Source: Acetobacteraceae bacterium (GTDB lineage: Bacteria; Pseudomonadota; Alphaproteobacteria; Acetobacterales; Acetobacteraceae). From it: a stretch of 5,375 nucleotides of DNA. Below, in pieces: positions 1 through 5,375 of the stretch (positions are counted from its first letter, which is position 1; the number at the start of each line of letters is the position of its first letter). The stretch is taken from positions 1-5,375 of the forward strand of contig JASHVB010000883.1 of NCBI GenBank assembly GCA_030039695.1, written 5' to 3'. The notes under the pieces are model-generated. The model searched no databases. It had not been told where the DNA came from and worked only from the letters and a program-made list of their open reading frames with translations. Both the position numbers and the translations under genes were made by a program.

Positions 1-154
1 GATCGCTCGCAAGACACTTGCTGTCAGGGAGCACCGCTGCGACTGCGGCTGCATCCTCGACCGCGACGTCGCTGCGGCCCGTATCGTGCTTCAGCGGGCC
101 AACTTCCCGGATGGAACGTCCGGTCAGGCGCCAAGCCAGCGGATGGCCGCATAG
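1..154 (+). CDS. tnpB: TnpB RNA-guided endonuclease, C-terminal 50 residues (5' end outside window)
   Basis: The frame beginning at base 2 is open to a TAG at 152-154. It reads KTLAVREHRCDCG and then ILDRDVAAARIVLQRA, matching the end of TnpB/IS1341 transposases: the second half of the zinc ribbon, then the DRDxNAAxNIL block that carries the last acidic residue of the RuvC nuclease site. TnpB is a compact nuclease (about 400 residues in known members) that uses an omega RNA from its own 3' end to cut matching DNA and so helps keep the transposon in place. The zinc knuckle here is C-x-CG (CDCG) rather than the commoner C-x-x-CG, and an Ala stands where Asn is usual in DRDxNAA. The 17-residue tail after LQRA is low in conservation, as expected where coding sequence overlaps the RNA scaffold. 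The other RuvC motifs lie upstream, so activity cannot be judged. The gene reads toward the next plus-strand gene at 396 but is not obviously co-transcribed with it. Confidence 0.87.
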   Translation, partial: IARKTLAVREHRCDCGCILDRDVAAARIVLQRANFPDGTSGQAPSQRMAA

Positions 155-196
155 CTCGCCTGAGAAGCCGTCGACTTTAGGCGACGGAGTGTTCAC
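1..196 (+). mobile_element. Right end of an IS200/IS605-superfamily (IS1341-type) insertion element
   Basis: The tail of a tnpB gene is followed 13 nt after its stop by a right-end hairpin: CCGTCGAC at 168-175, loop TTTA at 176-179, GGCGACGG at 180-187, with 7 of 8 pairs formed. It ends in AGTGTTCAC at 188-196. The TTTA-loop hairpin followed by a short tail ending in TTCA(A/C) is the known right-end form in this superfamily, for example ISDra2. I infer that the element ends at about 196 after TTCAC. The left end, and any tnpA, lie outside the window, so it is unknown whether the element is autonomous. These elements move as single-stranded DNA and leave no target duplication, so none was expected. 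Confidence 0.78.
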
Positions 197-216
197 CTAC
201 CGGAAGATGCGGCGGC
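106..216 (+). ncRNA. Probable omega RNA (reRNA) scaffold plus guide for TnpB
   Basis: Four helices can be read in order. The first is CCGGA 107-111 with TCCGG 119-123, with a 7-nt loop. The second is TCAGGCG 124-130 with CGCCTGA 157-163, seven perfect pairs joining the tnpB 3' end to sequence past the stop codon. Inside it is GCGG 139-142 with CCGC 147-150. The fourth is the right-end hairpin 168-187 with its TTTA loop. The scaffold should end at 196, so bases from 197 (CTACCGGAAGATGCGGCGGC, 197-216) would be the guide, taken from the DNA flanking the insertion. Overlap with the tnpB 3' end and a 3' guide outside the element are established for TnpB systems. The fold is my own base pairing by eye, and the 5' end of the RNA cannot be placed. 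Guide length is assumed from known systems (about 16-20 nt). Confidence 0.65.
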
Positions 217-395
217 TGGACCGGAACAGGCTCGCACAGACGCTGCGGAGCGCGACGACGGGCGGTCCGCGCACTGCAGGATCGCCACGGCACACCACCC
301 GCGGCTGAACGGCGTTATCTACAAGCGGGTCGGCGCAACGTGCACCATACCGTTTCGTCAGGTGCAATTCCTGACAGACCATGCCATAGTGCGGC
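155..395. other. Non-coding stretch: transposon right end and flanking DNA
   Basis: Apart from the right-end structure to 196 and the hairpins after 357, no supported gene lies here. The open frames that cross it on either strand have arginine-rich shadow-type translations without recognisable motifs. The DNA after 197 is the insertion-site flank. Confidence 0.5.
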
Positions 396-399
396 ATGG
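357..399 (+). promoter_or_regulatory. Two tandem perfect hairpins around the start codon of the 396-599 gene
   Basis: GTCAGG 357-362 pairs with CCTGAC 370-375 across a 7-nt loop (TGCAATT). CCATGCC 379-385 pairs with GGCATGG 393-399 across another 7-nt loop (ATAGTGC). Only three bases separate the two stems. The ATG of the downstream gene (396-398) lies inside the second stem, and no Shine-Dalgarno sequence is evident. In RNA this could hide the start codon and control translation. In DNA it could be a protein-binding inverted repeat or part of an old mobile-element end. The structure is seen directly; the role is inference. Confidence 0.4.
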
Positions 400-599
400 C
401 CATTCCACAATTCCAACTAATCCGGCTCCCCAAAGGTTCGTTCAGCGTCGACATGACCACGCCGGACGGGCGCCGCAAGACCGTACCCGGCTTCTCCACC
501 GAACATGAAGCCGTCGCGTGGATCGTGCAGATGGAGCGCGCGTTGCAGGAGAACGATCCGCGCTTCCGCCCACCGCCACGCGACAAGGGACGCCACTGA
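396..599 (+). CDS. Small uncharacterised protein, 67 aa
   Basis: I cannot assign a function. The protein starts MAIPQFQLIRLPKGSFSV and has a central PDGRRKTVPGF stretch (about residues 24-34), then an acidic helix-like segment STEHEAVAWIVQMERAL (about 34-50) and a proline- and arginine-rich tail. The first half looks like a small beta-sheet and the second like one helix, with no signal peptide or membrane segment. It resembles short hypothetical proteins of alphaproteobacteria that share a GF-x-TE-x-EA-x-x-WI pattern; that is from memory. Third codon positions are mostly G or C, which supports real coding. The ATG at 396 gives the shortest full form, though no good ribosome site precedes it. 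It lies between the transposon end and the convergent DUF2889 gene, with no obvious operon partner. Confidence 0.6.
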   Translation: MAIPQFQLIRLPKGSFSVDMTTPDGRRKTVPGFSTEHEAVAWIVQMERALQENDPRFRPPPRDKGRH

Positions 600-742
600 A
601 CACCGGCGGGCACCAAAACTGCTCTTGCGTACTGTGTCGCGCCTAAGAGGCCTGCGGCAACCTGAACGTCACGCGCGCTCTGCGTCCACCCTTTTCGCGC
701 CGCTTGTCCCACGAGCGTCGCACAGCCTGGCGAGCGCCCGGC

Positions 743-1381
743 TTAGTCCACGTCCGCTTCGGTCTTCGCTGGTCTGTTCTCTGATCGGAACAATTCTGGC
801 CAACGGCGGCGCACCACCGGGCCGTCGGCGGCGTAGGCAAGGCAAGAGTCCACAATCGAGCCGACCCCGCCCAGCAGCTTCTGCGCGATCCGCTTGTCGA
901 GCTTGTCGGTGCCACGAAGGTCGGCCTCGCCGCGCGCTTTTGCCTCGCGCCAGGCCCTGTGGGGATTGATCGTCTGGAACGCCGTGGTCGCGAGCTGCTG
1001 CAGCAGCTCGCGCAGGTGCGTACAGCCGGCGGTGCCGCCGACCAGGTGCGCTGCCTCGCGCAGGAATCCCGCCTTGATCCGCAGCCCGGCCAGGCGCGCG
1101 AAATTCGGCGCTGCCTGCGGGCAGACCGTGTAGGGCGCGCTATCCGTCGCGGCTTCCGATGCGACGATCTGCATCGATTCATCCACGGTCAGCCGCAGCC
1201 ACATGTGATGCAGCTTCTCTCCGGCCTCGACAAAGCCGCGGTCCTGGTTGGAAAAGCCATAGGTCTTGGCATCGGCTAACTGCGCCTCGATGTCATACAG
1301 CCCGTCCTCGCGGCGATAGCCGCGGATTTCAATGTCGCGGGAGTGCAGCAGTTCGCGCGCCGCGGGCTCGCTCAGCGGCAT
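743..1381 (-). CDS. DUF2889 domain protein, 212 aa
   Basis: This matches the uncharacterised DUF2889 family over nearly its full length. The N-terminal block GYRREDGLYDIEAQLADAK spans residues 21-39. Next come HHMWLRLTVDESMQI (58-72), the Cys-containing GGTAGCTHLRELL block (115-127), ATTAFQTINP (131-140), and the C-terminal DSCLAYAADGPVVRRRWPEL (178-197). No biochemical function is established for the family to my knowledge. There is no signal peptide or membrane helix, so a cytoplasmic protein is likely. The start is the ATG at 1381-1379, preceded by an AGAAAGG-type ribosome site about 9 nt upstream. The frame stays open further upstream into ftsB, but that extension has no family similarity and is rejected. 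It lies 70 nt downstream of ftsB on the same strand, so co-transcription is plausible. It converges on the small gene at 396-599 with 143 nt between, where I see no clear terminator. Confidence 0.88.
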   Translation of the reverse strand: MPLSEPAARELLHSRDIEIRGYRREDGLYDIEAQLADAKTYGFSNQDRGFVEAGEKLHHMWLRLTVDESMQIVASEAATDSAPYTVCPQAAPNFARLAGLRIKAGFLREAAHLVGGTAGCTHLRELLQQLATTAFQTINPHRAWREAKARGEADLRGTDKLDKRIAQKLLGGVGSIVDSCLAYAADGPVVRRRWPELFRSENRPAKTEADVD

Positions 1382-1451
1382 CGGCAGGACCTTTCTGTGT
1401 TGCAGTGCAGCACGACGGATATGGCATGCGGCCCGCGGGGCCGCAACCGCC

Positions 1452-1763
1452 TCAGAACAAGCGGTCCTTCCCGGTGAACGGCACGATGATGTCGGCCGGA
1501 TCCGCCAGGTTGAGCTGCGCCCGGGCGCGTTCATCCAGCGCGTCGAGATCGAGATGGCTCGATTGCAGGCCGTAAACCCGGCGCGCCCAGTCGTCATGCT
1601 CTTGCTGCGCGATGGCTTGGTCCGCCAGCGCCTGATTGAGCAACGCCTCGCGTTTTGAATAGGCCAACAGGCCGTGCTGGCCCTGGGTGGCGCTCCAGCC
1701 GAAGAAGGCGGTGATCGCCAGGAACACCATCGGAGCAATCCACGCCTTGATTATGTTCGCCAT
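1452..1763 (-). CDS. ftsB: FtsB/DivIC-type cell-division protein (septum formation initiator family), 103 aa
   Basis: FtsB is a small single-pass inner-membrane protein that joins FtsL and FtsQ in the divisome and helps activate septal wall synthesis. The layout fits: a short cytoplasmic start, one hydrophobic segment at about residues 8-23 (IAPMVFLAITAFFGW), the usual short GLL turn at 31-33, and a polar heptad-like coiled coil at about 35-62 (KREALLNQALADQAIAQQEHD). A C-terminal block DLDALDERARAQLNLADPAD (72-91) follows, typical of alphaproteobacterial members. The length is normal. The ATG at 1763-1761 has GGAGA seven bases upstream, which fixes the start. A promoter-like pair lies just before it (1790-1818). 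In many alphaproteobacteria the gene sits between eno and pdhA; here its downstream neighbour is a DUF2889 gene, which is a different arrangement. Confidence 0.88.
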   Translation of the reverse strand: MANIIKAWIAPMVFLAITAFFGWSATQGQHGLLAYSKREALLNQALADQAIAQQEHDDWARRVYGLQSSHLDLDALDERARAQLNLADPADIIVPFTGKDRLF

Positions 1764-1789
1764 CGGGCGTTCTCCGAATCAACGCAAGC

Positions 1790-1818
1790 ATCATAGGCGA
1801 ACCACGCCGAGGGGTGAA
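1790..1818 (-). promoter_or_regulatory. Predicted sigma70-type promoter for ftsB
   Basis: Read on the minus strand, TTCACC (1818-1813) and TATGAT (1795-1790) are separated by 17 bp. They match the -35 consensus at 4 of 6 and the -10 consensus at 5 of 6 positions. Transcription would start near 1783, leaving a leader of about 20 nt that carries the GGAGA ribosome site of ftsB. Spacing and position are good; identification is by eye only. Confidence 0.45.
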
Positions 1819-2239
1819 CAATCATGCTCATCAATCGGCAAGGAATGCCCGACCGACGTCGCGCCGACCTATGACGACGACGACAACGACGTCTCGCTGG
1901 AGCGGATCAGCGGATTCGACGCCCGGGGTAACCGACAGCCACACCGACGGGTTTCTGACCGTTCACCTGGTAGGACGTCGCCTGGGGCTTCGTGCTGGAT
2001 GACACTGACCCACCCTGTTAGACAGTTACGTTCCAAGGTTCGGCAAGAGCTAAGCCTGAGGGCGAACCTGAAGATCGGCGCGGGTGTATGTTTTTTTACG
2101 AAGTACCAGGGCGCCGGCGCGGGTTATCATGGGTGCGGACCGGATTTCCTCGGACCACGCCGCCTTTCTGCGGTGCCGGCGGACGATCTTCTGAGCCTCC
2201 CCCTCCCGCCGTCGGATCGAGCCCGCTAAGAACCATCCC
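1819..2239. other. Divergent spacer between ftsB and hisZ, no supported gene
   Basis: Open frames here give translations without recognisable motifs, and all are broken or shadow-like. It holds a short GAC-repeat run (about 1871-1887). It also has an inverted repeat, GGTTCG 2037-2042 with CGAACC 2063-2068, and a run of seven T at 2091-2097, unusual in such GC-rich DNA. The T run lies 22 nt after the inverted repeat, too far for a standard intrinsic terminator. A -10-like TATCAT lies at 2125-2130, but no good -35 is at the right distance, so the hisZ promoter is not placed. The spacer may contain decayed gene or mobile-element sequence, which I could not identify. Confidence 0.4.
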
Positions 2240-3385
2240 ATGTCCGACGATCTGCCGAACCCCGCGTTGCTGCCCGCCGGCCTGCGCGATCTGCTGCCGC
2301 CCGACGCCGAGACGGAAGCCACCGCGGTGGAGGCGATCATGGATGTGTTTGCCTCGTACGGCTACCAGCGCGTCAAGCCGCCGCTGCTCGAGTTCGAAAC
2401 CAGCCTGCTGTCTGGCTCCGGCGCCGCGGTGGCGGAACAAACCTTCCGCCTGATGGACCCCGACAGCCAGCGCATGATGGGACTGCGCGCCGACACCACG
2501 CCGCAGGTGGCCCGCATTGCGACCACACGGCTGACCGGTGCGCCGCGGCCACTGCGGCTGTCCTACGCGGGGCAGTGCCTGCGGGTGCGCGGCACGCAGC
2601 TGGCGCCGGACCGGCAGGTGGCGCAGGCGGGGATCGAGCTGATCGGCTGCGACCTGCCGGCGGCGGACGCCGAGATCGTGCTGGTCGGTGCCGAAGCGCT
2701 GGCAGCGGTCGGCCTGACCCGCGTCAGCTTCGATTTGACGCTGCCCATGCTGGTGCCGGGATTGCTGGACGACGCGGCAATCGGCGGTGCCGCGCGCACC
2801 GCGGTGGCGCGTGCGCTTGATCGCAAGGACGCAGCGGCCGTGAAGCGACACGGCGGGCCTCTGGCAGGTTTGCTGGGCGAACTGCTACTGGCGGCGGGAC
2901 CGGCAGATCGAGCCTTGGCTGCGCTCGGCGCGGCGAAACTGCCGCCCGCCGGCGCGGCGCTGGCTGAACGACTGGCGGAGGCCGTGGCTGCGATCCGTGC
3001 CCGCGCCCCGGCGCTGCGGTTGACCATCGATCCAGTGGAATTCCGCGGCTATCGGTACGAGACCGGCGTCTCGGTCACGATCTATGCACCGGGCCGCCAC
3101 GAGGAGTTGGGCTGGGGCGGGCGTTATGTTTGCGGCGAGACGGAACCCGCGACCGGCCTGACGCTGTACCCCGACGCGCTGTTGCGCGCGGCGCCGAAGC
3201 GGGCGGCGAAGCCGCGTGTTTTCGTGCCGGAGGGTGTTGATCCGGCGCAGGCGGCGGCGCTGCGCGCGAGTGGATTTGCCACGGTTGCAGGCTTGGGCGG
3301 AGCGGCGGATCCTCTGGCGGAGGCGCGTCGTTTGGGATGTGAGTTCGTGCTGCAGAACGGAGAAGCGGTCGCGCTGGCGGCATGA
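2240..3385 (+). CDS. hisZ: HisZ, ATP phosphoribosyltransferase regulatory subunit, 381 aa
   Basis: HisZ is a catalytically dead relative of histidyl-tRNA synthetase. It binds the short form of HisG, making an active and histidine-sensitive ATP phosphoribosyltransferase, the first enzyme of histidine synthesis. Synthetase-like motifs are visible: LPAGLRDLLP (11-20), LRADTTPQVARIATTR (82-97), QAGIELIG (129-136) and the glycine-rich GWGGRYV (291-297). The histidine-specific synthetase signature near residue 265 is replaced by PVEFRGYRYETGVSVTIYAP (265-284), and the C-terminal anticodon-binding domain is missing. This separates HisZ from HisS, as does the length. The start is the ATG at 2240; the ribosome site is weak (TAAGAA). 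The presence of HisZ implies that the genome encodes a short HisG, which is not in this window. The end of the gene is 175 nt from purA on the same strand. Confidence 0.93.
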   Translation: MSDDLPNPALLPAGLRDLLPPDAETEATAVEAIMDVFASYGYQRVKPPLLEFETSLLSGSGAAVAEQTFRLMDPDSQRMMGLRADTTPQVARIATTRLTGAPRPLRLSYAGQCLRVRGTQLAPDRQVAQAGIELIGCDLPAADAEIVLVGAEALAAVGLTRVSFDLTLPMLVPGLLDDAAIGGAARTAVARALDRKDAAAVKRHGGPLAGLLGELLLAAGPADRALAALGAAKLPPAGAALAERLAEAVAAIRARAPALRLTIDPVEFRGYRYETGVSVTIYAPGRHEELGWGGRYVCGETEPATGLTLYPDALLRAAPKRAAKPRVFVPEGVDPAQAAALRASGFATVAGLGGAADPLAEARRLGCEFVLQNGEAVALAA

Positions 3386-3560
3386 CAACGGCCGTCGTCC
3401 GTCGAGCCCCAAAGAGTGTCGGTCGGGGGCGTCCAGGTCGCAGCCTGACTTCGACACCGCACTCTGCTTGCCGGCAAAGTGGCCGGTACGCACGGGTCGG
3501 GCCGCGCGGCCGACGCACCAATAGTGTAAGCTGCGGCGTTTCGCGTAGTTGGAGAACCGG
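3386..3560 (+). promoter_or_regulatory. hisZ-purA spacer with palindromes and the purA ribosome site
   Basis: The spacer holds a perfect 10-bp palindrome TTGCCGGCAA at 3468-3477 and a hairpin GTCGG 3496-3500 with CCGAC 3510-3514 around the self-complementary CCGCGCGG at 3502-3509. No T run follows, so this is not a standard terminator. GGAG at 3551-3554 lies six bases before the purA ATG. The palindromes might be operators or attenuator stems; no clear -35/-10 pair was found. Confidence 0.3.
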
Positions 3561-4850
3561 ATGCCGAACGTCACCGTGATCGGCGCCCAATGGGGCGACG
3601 AGGGCAAGGGCAAGGTTGTGGACTGGCTCGCCAGCCGCGCCGAGATCGTGGTGCGCTTTCAGGGCGGCCATAACGCCGGCCACACCCTGGTCGTCGGCAA
3701 TGAGACCTACAAGCTGTCCCTGCTCCCCTCCGGCCTGGTGCGCGGCAAGCTCGGTATCATCGGCAACGGCGTCGTCATCGACCCCGAGGCGCTGCTCGCC
3801 GAAATAGAGAAAGTCCGCACGCAGGGCCTGACCGTCACCCCGCAGACGCTGCGCATCGCGGAAAACGCCATCCTGATCCTGCCATTGCACCCGGCGCTCG
3901 ACCGCGCCCGCGAGGCAGCCCGCGGCGACCGCCAAATCGGTACCACCGGCCGCGGGATCGGCCCGGCCTATGAGGACAAGGTCGCCCGCCGCGCCATCCG
4001 CATCGCTGATCTCGCCGAGCCGGGGACGGTCGCCGCCAAGCTTGACGAACTGCTGTTGCACCATAACACGCTGCTGGCCGGCCTCGGTGCCCCGACATTC
4101 GAGAAGCAGGAACTGCTGGACCGATTGATGGCACTGGCGGCTCGCATACTCCCGTATGCCGAGCCGGTCTGGGAGCGCCTCGACGAAGCCCGTCGTGCCG
4201 GCCGCCGCATCCTGTTCGAGGGCGCCCAGGCGGTGATGCTGGATGTGGACCACGGCACCTACCCCTACGTCACCTCATCAAACACTGTCGCCGCCACCGC
4301 AGCATCCGGCGCAGGTCTGGCTCCGGCCGCGGTCGGGTTCGTGCTAGGAATCGCCAAGTCATATTCGACGCGCGTCGGCTCCGGCCCCTTCCCCACGGAG
4401 CTGACCAACGCCACCGGCCAGTTGCTTGGCGACCGCGGCGCCGAATTCGGCACGGTCACCGGCCGCCGCCGCCGCTGCGGCTGGTTCGACGCCGTGCTGG
4501 TGCGCCAGGCGGTAAAGGTCGGGGGCATTCAGGGCCTCGCGCTGACCAAGCTGGACGTGCTCGATGGGCTGCCGGAGCTGAAGATTTGCACCGGTTACCG
4601 CATCAACGGTGAGCACGTCCGGCACCTGCCGGCAGCGCCGCTCGCGCAGGCGGCGGCGGAGCCGGAATTCGAAGCAATCGAGGGTTGGCAAGGCTCCACC
4701 CGGGGCGCCCGCACCTACGCTGACCTGCCGGCGCAGGCGGTAAAATATGTCCGCCGCATCGAGGAACTGGTGGAGGCGCCGGTGACACTGCTGTCCACCA
4801 GCCCGGAACGCGACGATACGATCCTGGTGCGGGATCCGTTCGAGGGATAG
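3561..4850 (+). CDS. purA: Adenylosuccinate synthetase PurA, 429 aa
   Basis: PurA (EC 6.3.4.4) joins IMP and aspartate using GTP to form adenylosuccinate, the committed step from IMP to AMP, in the cytoplasm. All expected motifs are present. QWGDEGKGK (10-18) is the GTP-binding loop with the catalytic Asp13, and GGHNAGHT (35-42) carries the catalytic His41. [15 protein letters not shown] (126-140) contacts IMP. EGAQ follows at 220-223, then [15 protein letters not shown] (228-242), [15 protein letters not shown] (266-280) and [14 protein letters not shown] (297-310). The guanine-recognition block is TKLDVLD (329-335), and the end is [10 protein letters not shown] (412-421). The length is typical of bacterial enzymes and nothing is missing. 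The ATG at 3561 is chosen over an in-frame TTG at 3549, because GGAG lies six bases before it and [18 protein letters not shown] is the usual N-terminus. Placement after hisZ suggests joint or coordinated expression; the 175-nt gap leaves room for its own promoter. Confidence 0.97.
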   Translation: MPNVTVIGAQWGDEGKGKVVDWLASRAEIVVRFQGGHNAGHTLVVGNETYKLSLLPSGLVRGKLGIIGNGVVIDPEALLAEIEKVRTQGLTVTPQTLRIAENAILILPLHPALDRAREAARGDRQIGTTGRGIGPAYEDKVARRAIRIADLAEPGTVAAKLDELLLHHNTLLAGLGAPTFEKQELLDRLMALAARILPYAEPVWERLDEARRAGRRILFEGAQAVMLDVDHGTYPYVTSSNTVAATAASGAGLAPAAVGFVLGIAKSYSTRVGSGPFPTELTNATGQLLGDRGAEFGTVTGRRRRCGWFDAVLVRQAVKVGGIQGLALTKLDVLDGLPELKICTGYRINGEHVRHLPAAPLAQAAAEPEFEAIEGWQGSTRGARTYADLPAQAVKYVRRIEELVEAPVTLLSTSPERDDTILVRDPFEG

Positions 4851-4906
4851 GCCGAAATCCCATCCCCGCGCGCGTATTCCCGGTAACCCCCCGTGCAAGG
4901 TTCGCC

Positions 4907-4957
4907 CGGCGGCAGGGGATGCGCGGTGGAGCGCCACGCGACATCGAATCGCCGCCG
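4907..4957 (+). other. Long imperfect hairpin downstream of purA
   Basis: The outer stem CGGCGGC 4907-4913 pairs with GCCGCCG 4951-4957, seven perfect pairs. The inner arm pairs GATG 4918-4921 with CATC 4942-4945, CGC 4922-4924 with GCG 4938-4940, and GTGG 4926-4929 with CCAC 4934-4937. The loop is AGCG, with a single bulged base on each side. That makes eighteen pairs in 51 nt. No T run follows, so it is not a standard terminator. It could protect the 3' end of the purA mRNA, be part of an unrecognised structured RNA, or arise by chance in GC-rich DNA. It shows no signature of the 4.5S/SRP RNA or RNase P RNA. Confidence 0.4.
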
Positions 4958-5154
4958 AGCGAACGCTGCTGACCGCGTACGCCTGCTCGTCGCGCATCCC
5001 CATGAGTGCCCTCGCAGCCGCCGCGCCCGCAGCGAGCGGACACCGCGTGGCGGTGATCGAGGGGGTCCGCGATTGCCTTTGGGCTTCGGGGTCGCGGCCG
5101 ATGCGCCAGCCGGCTTACGGAACGATGGGCCGGTGCCGTGATCCGGCCTCCCCG

Positions 5155-5183
5155 TTCCCACCACCCCCGAACCGACCTATACC
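5155..5183 (+). promoter_or_regulatory. Possible sigma70-type promoter for the ferritin-like gene
   Basis: TTCCCA (5155-5160) and TATACC (5178-5183) are 17 bp apart, each matching its consensus at 4 of 6 positions. It would place transcription start near 5190, about 50 nt before the ATG at 5239. The matches are modest. Confidence 0.28.
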
Positions 5184-5238
5184 GGCCCAGCACCTCCACC
5201 CCCGATTCCGCTGACTACGACAGCCGTGGACCCCGCCG

Positions 5239-5375
5239 ATGAAGCATTGGCACATCGATAACCTGCCTTGGGACCGGTTCGACGCCAGCAAGGTGGACCC
5301 GCTTCTCCTGCCTCTGGTCAAGGCTGCGGCCATGGTGGAGCGCAACGGCTCGGACTATGGCGTCTATCTCAACCG
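5239..5375 (+). CDS. Probable ferritin-like domain protein, N-terminal 45 residues (3' end outside window)
   Basis: The frame opens with MKHWHIDNLPWDRFDASKVD and continues through LPLVKAAAMVERNGSDYGVYLN to the window edge without a stop. The WDRFD-x-SKVDP opening followed by a helix with VKAA-x-x-VE-x-NG-x-DY resembles the start of ferritin-like (rubrerythrin-type four-helix) proteins annotated in alphaproteobacteria. That match is from memory. In such proteins the Glu in the first helix (here Glu34) would be an iron-ligand candidate; the other ligands would lie beyond the window. The ATG at 5239 has a weak GTGGA ribosome site about nine bases upstream. It follows purA on the same strand after 388 nt and probably has its own promoter. 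Confidence 0.6.
   Translation, partial: MKHWHIDNLPWDRFDASKVDPLLLPLVKAAAMVERNGSDYGVYLN

Larger units (their letters stand above)
4851..5238. other. Spacer between purA and the ferritin-like gene, no supported gene
   Basis: No coding frame with recognisable motifs lies here. It contains a long imperfect hairpin (4907-4957), a perfect small hairpin CACCGC 5041-5046 with GCGGTG 5050-5055, and CTCGC 5011-5015 facing GCGAG 5032-5036. The last 90 bases are rich in C on the plus strand. No hairpin followed by a T run marks the end of the purA transcript; a weak 5-bp stem (4844-4848 with 4857-4861) overlaps the stop codon. Confidence 0.4.

Noticed and set aside
197..712. 171-codon minus-strand frame across the transposon flank and the small gene
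   Set aside because: The translation is rich in Arg, Ser and Cys with no motif, and the plus-strand 396-599 frame is the better candidate in the same DNA.
1382..1738. N-terminal extension of the DUF2889 frame up to 1738 on the minus strand
   Set aside because: The extension overlaps ftsB out of frame, is arginine- and serine-rich shadow sequence, and DUF2889 similarity begins right after the ATG at 1381, which has its own ribosome site.
1900..2060. Possible remnant of an insertion sequence near the GACCCACCC segment
   Set aside because: I could not match either strand to a transposase motif or find paired terminal repeats, so there is no support beyond an impression.
2037..2097. Intrinsic terminator formed by GGTTCG/CGAACC and the T run
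   Set aside because: The stem ends 22 nt before the T run, too far for a standard terminator, and no plus-strand gene lies immediately upstream.
1687..2229. 180-codon plus-strand frame between ftsB and hisZ
   Set aside because: It begins antisense to ftsB, its translation has no recognisable domain, and its composition is shadow-like.
3549..3560. Upstream TTG start for purA
   Set aside because: It overlaps the GGAG ribosome site used by the ATG at 3561 and adds residues not found in the normal PurA N-terminus.
3075..4253. Long 392-codon open frame antisense to hisZ and purA
   Set aside because: It is a by-product of high GC content; it runs opposite two well-identified genes and shows no motif of its own.
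4851..5238. A known housekeeping RNA (SRP RNA, RNase P RNA or 6S RNA) in the purA downstream spacer
   Set aside because: The SRP GGAAGG...AGCAGCC signature and RNase P core sequences are absent, and no clear 6S-like central bubble flanked by long stems could be drawn.

Overview
The window looks like chromosomal DNA of a GC-rich alphaproteobacterium, most likely a Rhodospirillales/Acetobacteraceae-type organism. The basis is the strong G/C preference at third codon positions, an alphaproteobacterial FtsB-like protein, a HisZ-PurA gene pair, and a DUF2889 protein. This placement comes from remembered family patterns, not from a search.

Layout: positions 1-196 are the right end of an IS200/IS605-superfamily (IS1341-type) element. 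It holds the last 50 codons of a TnpB RNA-guided nuclease, followed by its right-end hairpin. The sequence across the tnpB stop codon folds like a TnpB omega RNA (reRNA), so the flanking DNA from about 197 should be the guide of this copy. A short uncharacterised conserved-type gene (396-599, +) follows, with two tandem hairpins at its start. On the minus strand lie ftsB (1763-1452) and then a DUF2889 gene (1381-743), probably one operon, driven by a plausible promoter at 1790-1818. A 476-nt divergent spacer without a convincing gene separates ftsB from hisZ (2240-3385, +). purA (3561-4850, +) follows after 175 nt. A 388-nt spacer with a long imperfect hairpin then leads to the first 45 codons of a probable ferritin-like protein gene (5239 to the window end).

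Functionally this is mostly housekeeping: cell division (FtsB), the regulatory subunit for the first step of histidine synthesis (HisZ) and the committed step of AMP synthesis (PurA). The histidine and purine genes share a metabolic link, because histidine synthesis consumes ATP and releases the purine intermediate AICAR. The accessory part is the transposon edge. The most interesting item is the TnpB/omega RNA unit, whose scaffold and guide can be read here; only the 3' end of tnpB is present, so its intactness cannot be judged. No tRNA, rRNA or CRISPR array was seen.
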